This document shows, piece after piece, positions 39,340-42,895 of a DNA stretch of 42,895 bases. The DNA is from Acidobacteriota bacterium. Lineage in GTDB: Bacteria; Acidobacteriota; Vicinamibacteria; Vicinamibacterales; UBA8438. Position 1 is the first letter of the stretch. The number at the start of each line of letters is the position of its first letter. Both the position numbers and the translations under genes were made by a program. The stretch lies in the NCBI GenBank assembly GCA_026708265.1, contig JAPOVI010000440.1, positions 1 through 42,895 on the forward strand. The letters run 5' to 3'. The notes beneath the pieces are model-generated. The model ran no database searches. It had not been told where the DNA came from and saw nothing but the letters and a program-made list of their open reading frames with translations.

Positions 39340-42042
39340 ATGGCTGTCCTGCGGGAGTTCTGGCACCGCCTCCGGGGCGTGCTCCGACGCAACCCGGCCG
39401 ACCCCGACCTCGAGCGCGAGTTGCGCCTTCATCTCGAGCTGGCCGAGGAGGAGCTCCGCGCGAAGGGCCACTCGCGGGCCGAGGCCGCGCGGTTGGCGCG
39501 CGTGCGTCTGGGCGGCGTTCCCCAGGCCCTGGAGGCGCTGCGCGACCAGCGCGGGCTGCCGTGGCTCGACGACCTCCGGACGGATGTGCGGATCGGCCTG
39601 CGCGGCCTGGCCCGGCGGCCCGGGTTCGCAACGGCGGCGGCGCTGACGCTCTCGATCGGCATCGGAGCGACGGCGGCGGTCGCCACGTGGACGAACGGAC
39701 TGCTCTTCCAGCCACTGCCCGTGCCCGACCCCGAGGAACTCGTCATGGTGGCGCAGCTCGACGAGCACACCGCGGAGTTCCCGCACGAGCTGTCGTATCC
39801 CGAGTACCTCGACTACCGGGAGCTTGGCGACGTCTTCGAGGGTCTGGCCGCCTACGCCATGGCCGAGGGGCTGTTGTCGATCGACGGCGGAGCGGCCGAG
39901 CGGATCCGGATCGAGTACGTGAGCGACAACTACTTCGATGTCCTGCAGTTGGACGCCGAGCTCGGCCGCACGTTTTTCGCCGACGAAGGCCTCCGGCCCG
40001 GCGATGCGCCCTTCGTCGTGCTGACGCACCACGCGTGGCAGACGCGGTTCGGAGGGGACGCCGACGTCCTCGGAAGGCTCGTGCGCCTGGGGTCGGCGAG
40101 CATGACCGTGATCGGGATCGCGCCGGAGCCGTTCGCCGGCGTCAACGGTCTGGCCCCCGTCGAGGCGTTCGTCCCTGCGACGGAGGCCGCGTTCGTCGAA
40201 CCGCCGCGATGGACGGAGCTTCTGACGGATCGGCTGGAGGAGTCGTTCTTCCTGACCGGGCGCCTGCGGCCGGGCGTCACCTTCGACGATGCCGCCGCGC
40301 AGCTCGATGTGCTCGCCGCGGCGCTGGCCGCGGAGCACCCGGATGCCAGCGGCCACAGCGAGCTCTACGTAGTGTCCGAGCGCGACTCGAGACCGTACCC
40401 CGGTGCGTCGCGACACATCGCCCCCCTGATGACCGCGATGATGGGCCTGGCCTCCCTCGTGCTGATCATTGCCGTCGCCAACGTCGGGACCCTCCTGGTG
40501 GGTCGCGGCATCGCGCGGCGGCAGGAGATGGCCCTTCGCGCGGGTCTGGGTGCGACGCGGCGGCGGCTCGTGCGGCAATTGACCACCGAGAGCGTGCTCG
40601 TGGCCCTGGTGGGCGGGGCCGGCGGCGTGCTCGTCGCGCTCTGGGCCGCCGATCTCGTGGCGGCCCGTGCCGCGACGGAGCTCGCCCGCTCGATGCCGGC
40701 ACGCGACCTCCCCATGGACTGGCGGATCTTCGGCTTTACCGCGACGATCGCGATCGTCGCCGGCCTGCTCGCCGGCTTGGCGCCGGCGTTGCGCTCCACC
40801 CGGATCGACCTCGTTCGCGCCATCGGCTCCGACGGCCGCGACACGGGCGCAGGATCTTCGGGACGGCGCCTCACGAACGGACTCGTGGTGGTCCAGGTCG
40901 CGGTGTCCATGCTGCTGCTGGTCTGCGCGGGCCTGTTCGTGCAGAGCAGCAGGAACGCCGACGCGACCGACTTCGGGTTCCGAACCGACGATCTCCTGGT
41001 GCTGTCCGTCGATCCGCTCGCGCAGGGGTACGAGCGGGATCAGGCCCGTGCGCTGTACCGGGAGATCGCCGCCGAGGTCGGCGCCCTGCCCGGCGTCCGG
41101 TCGGCGAGCTGGGCGCGCAGGGCGCCGGTGAGGCCGGGCGGGATCTGGGGCCGGGTGTTCACTCGGGACGGAGGCACCGCGCCGGAGCCCGACGCGGCGA
41201 GGGTCGCCAGGAACTACGTCGACCCCGGCTTCTTCGACACCCTGGGTATCCCGGTGCTCCGGGGGCGGGGTTTCCGAGAGGAGGATGGGGCGAGCGACCG
41301 GCGGGTGGCGGTCGTCAGCGAACGCGCGGCTCGGGAACTCTGGCCGGGACAGGAGGCAGTCGGGCGACGGATCGTCAACGCCGCGGGCGACGTACCGTTC
41401 GAAGTGATTGGAGTCGTGCGCGACGCGCACATGTCACGGTCGCCGTTCGAGCAACCGCCGTTCGTCCTCTATCCGTTCGGGCCCCGGCTGGCGGGGTCGG
41501 CCACGCTGCACGTGCACGTGGACGGAGCGCCGAGCGCCCTGGTCCCGATGGTCACCGAGGCGATCCGCCGGCACGCGCCGACCCTGGCGATACTGGAGGC
41601 CGAAGGCATGGACACCGTGGTGCGCTCGCTGGGGATGCTGGCCCTCGCGCGCGGCGGCGCCGCGGTCGTCGGCTCGTTCGGGATGCTCGGCCTGGTGCTC
41701 GCTGCCGTAGGACTCTACGGCGTCGTGTCGCATGCCGTGGCCCAGCGGCAGCAGGAGTTCGGGATTCGCGCCGCGCTCGGCGCCACCTCCGGCGCCATCA
41801 TCCGCCTGGCGCTCGGTCGGGGCATCGCGCTCGCGATGCTCGGACTGGCGTTCGGTGCTGTCACGGCGGTCGCGGTCGCGCGGCTCACCGCCGGTTCTCT
41901 CTTCGACATCAGACCGGGCGATCCCCCCGCCGTGTTGGGCGTCGCGGGCCTGCTGCTGGCGGCCGTGGCGCTGCTTGCGTGCCTGGTGCCGGCGCGACGC
42001 GCCGCGGCGGCCGACCCGCTCGCGATGCTGCGCGAGGGTTAG
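39340..42042 (+). CDS. ADOP-type FtsX/MacB-like ABC transporter permease
   Basis: This 900-residue protein starts at ATG 39340, with GGAGG at 39329-39333; an in-frame GTG at 39316, overlapping the padR stop, is an alternative. A soluble N-terminal part (about 1-80, DLERELRLHLELAEEELRAKGHSRAEAARLARVRLGG broken here by commas of function: helical PadR-linked domain) precedes the first membrane helix, a MacB_PCD periplasmic domain (about 100-330), three membrane helices with the FtsX domain (about 360-480), a second MacB_PCD domain (about 530-730) and a second FtsX domain (about 760-900). This is the duplicated 'ADOP' architecture of Acidobacteria. No ATPase is adjacent, as usual for the family. 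The substrate is unknown. Confidence 0.9.
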   Translation: MAVLREFWHRLRGVLRRNPADPDLERELRLHLELAEEELRAKGHSRAEAARLARVRLGGVPQALEALRDQRGLPWLDDLRTDVRIGLRGLARRPGFATAAALTLSIGIGATAAVATWTNGLLFQPLPVPDPEELVMVAQLDEHTAEFPHELSYPEYLDYRELGDVFEGLAAYAMAEGLLSIDGGAAERIRIEYVSDNYFDVLQLDAELGRTFFADEGLRPGDAPFVVLTHHAWQTRFGGDADVLGRLVRLGSASMTVIGIAPEPFAGVNGLAPVEAFVPATEAAFVEPPRWTELLTDRLEESFFLTGRLRPGVTFDDAAAQLDVLAAALAAEHPDASGHSELYVVSERDSRPYPGASRHIAPLMTAMMGLASLVLIIAVANVGTLLVGRGIARRQEMALRAGLGATRRRLVRQLTTESVLVALVGGAGGVLVALWAADLVAARAATELARSMPARDLPMDWRIFGFTATIAIVAGLLAGLAPALRSTRIDLVRAIGSDGRDTGAGSSGRRLTNGLVVVQVAVSMLLLVCAGLFVQSSRNADATDFGFRTDDLLVLSVDPLAQGYERDQARALYREIAAEVGALPGVRSASWARRAPVRPGGIWGRVFTRDGGTAPEPDAARVARNYVDPGFFDTLGIPVLRGRGFREEDGASDRRVAVVSERAARELWPGQEAVGRRIVNAAGDVPFEVIGVVRDAHMSRSPFEQPPFVLYPFGPRLAGSATLHVHVDGAPSALVPMVTEAIRRHAPTLAILEAEGMDTVVRSLGMLALARGGAAVVGSFGMLGLVLAAVGLYGVVSHAVAQRQQEFGIRAALGATSGAIIRLALGRGIALAMLGLAFGAVTAVAVARLTAGSLFDIRPGDPPAVLGVAGLLLAAVALLACLVPARRAAAADPLAMLREG

Positions 42043-42895
42043 CGCCGCCAAACCCGTCGCAGGTTCCGTGTTCGGCCCCAGCCCCCACCGCCCCGGGGAG
42101 CTCTTGTCGCGGAACTCCATCGGACCCGCTGCGCTGGCTTATCGTGGGGAGCCCCGAAGCCCAAGGGATCGTACGGACCTGTGCCCGCAGGCCGCCAGGG
42201 CCGACCAGGCCGAAGCCGCGCACGACCGACTTCCGGCGCGCCCCGTTGGGAGCCGCCGCCACCCGTCGACTGGCGGAAGGCGACGCCCCGAGCAACACCG
42301 ACGTCACCGTCGAGGAGCGCCGAGGCCGCTCGCGCTGCCGACCCCCACTCGGCACCAGGTCTACCCTGGGCGCGCCGGCGCGAGCCGGTGGCGGTGTGCG
42401 GCGTACCGCTGGAGGAGTGGGGGAGTCCAGGGGGGCAAGGCCGCCCGGATCGCCGAGCGGTCCTACAGAGTCGCGGGTTGCCGGAAACCGCACAGGAGTA
42501 CGAGCTGCCACCATCTGGGCAACAGGAGACGGATACTGGAGCACGCCAATGGAGGCAGCAACGGCAAGATGCCATCGAGGCTCTGGTGGACAGGGCACGC
42601 GCGGACGGGCGCCTGATCGGAGACCAGCATCAGTAAGGGGCCCACCAAGTACCGCGACCGCACACGGTGCGCAGAGCCAAGACGAGCTTGACACGGCCGA
42701 CTTCGACGCAGCGCGCTTGTCGATCTCCTCCTGGATGCGACGCTCGGCGCCCTTCACCCTGTCGATCGGGTTCCGCTTCCGCTTCGTCTCCTCGACGGGC
42801 TCGCCGCGGAGGAGGCCGAACTTCGGAACCGTGGCGTTCTTTTGCCGCTCGGCGCGTTCGTTGTGGCAGGCGACCTCCATCGGCGGGACCTCTAG
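42043..42895. other. Right-hand stretch without a supported gene
   Basis: About 850 bases. 42043-42450 is GC-rich with no frame of natural codon use. 42460-42660 is visibly less GC-rich than the rest and contains an open plus frame ending at TAA 42634-42636 (tail DAIEALVDRARADGRLIGDQ) whose start is unclear. On the minus strand an ATG at 42880 opens a hydrophilic frame (MEVACHNERAERQKN, RKRNPIDRVKGAERRIQEEI) with coding-like third positions to about 42700, after which the frame loses that character; it may be another truncated gene start. No tRNA, repeat or insertion sequence was recognised. Confidence 0.5.

Noticed and set aside
42430..42520. tRNA-like stretch with GTCGCGGGTT
   Set aside because: No acceptor stem, anticodon arm or CCA end can be drawn around it on either strand.

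Overview
The window is about 70% GC and reads as a chromosome segment of an Acidobacteriota member, probably class Vicinamibacteria (the soil or sponge-associated type). This is inferred from the PadR-regulator/FtsX-type permease pair of the acidobacterial 'ADOP' kind (38972-42042), repeated DUF1592/DUF1552 gene pairs, periplasmic ankyrin proteins, CRTAC1-like FG-GAP lipoproteins and cytochrome-fused quinoproteins. No rRNA, tRNA, CRISPR array or insertion sequence was seen. All family calls come from reading the sequence; no database search was possible.

Layout. 1-7155 (minus): two related quinoproteins with an N-terminal haem c (the first cut by the window edge), a third quinoprotein-like propeller without haem, and a CRTAC1-like lipoprotein. 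Two tiny truncated gene starts sit right behind intact genes here: a NYN-domain start at 744-866 and an Uma2-like start at 5192-5287. 7352-15025 (plus): DUF1592 dihaem protein, Tat-exported DUF1552 protein, a carboxypeptidase-like/haem/propeller protein and a secreted ankyrin protein. 15133-16032: a small coiled-coil membrane protein and a gene graveyard holding the start of a PLD/helicase-type defence gene joined to the end of a PIN toxin. 16087-19697 (plus): a DUF2868 membrane protein and DUF3482 GTPase, overlapping. 19723-20877 (minus): an AAA/DUF4143 ATPase with its own promoter. 21475-28332 (plus): a second DUF1592-DUF1552-ankyrin set, then pyruvate kinase. 28380-30716 (minus): a secreted metzincin-like protease and a split NosR-like pair (FMN-binding protein plus membrane Fe-S protein). 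30918-31418 (plus): a secreted protein of unknown function. 31588-33024 (minus): a polytopic GT-C-like protein. 33231-38796 (minus): a third set, transcribed ankyrin, DUF1592, DUF1552. 38972-42042 (plus): PadR regulator and ADOP permease. 42043-42895: no convincing gene.

How it fits together. Most products carry export signals, and many carry haem c, PQQ-type propellers, flavin or Fe-S sites, so the region encodes mainly an extracytoplasmic redox repertoire. The strongest system-level signal is the ankyrin/DUF1592/DUF1552 trio, present three times with two gene orders. The three ankyrin proteins share two insertions at matching places, which points to one functional family rather than random ankyrin neighbours. 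The substrate of this module cannot be read from the sequence.
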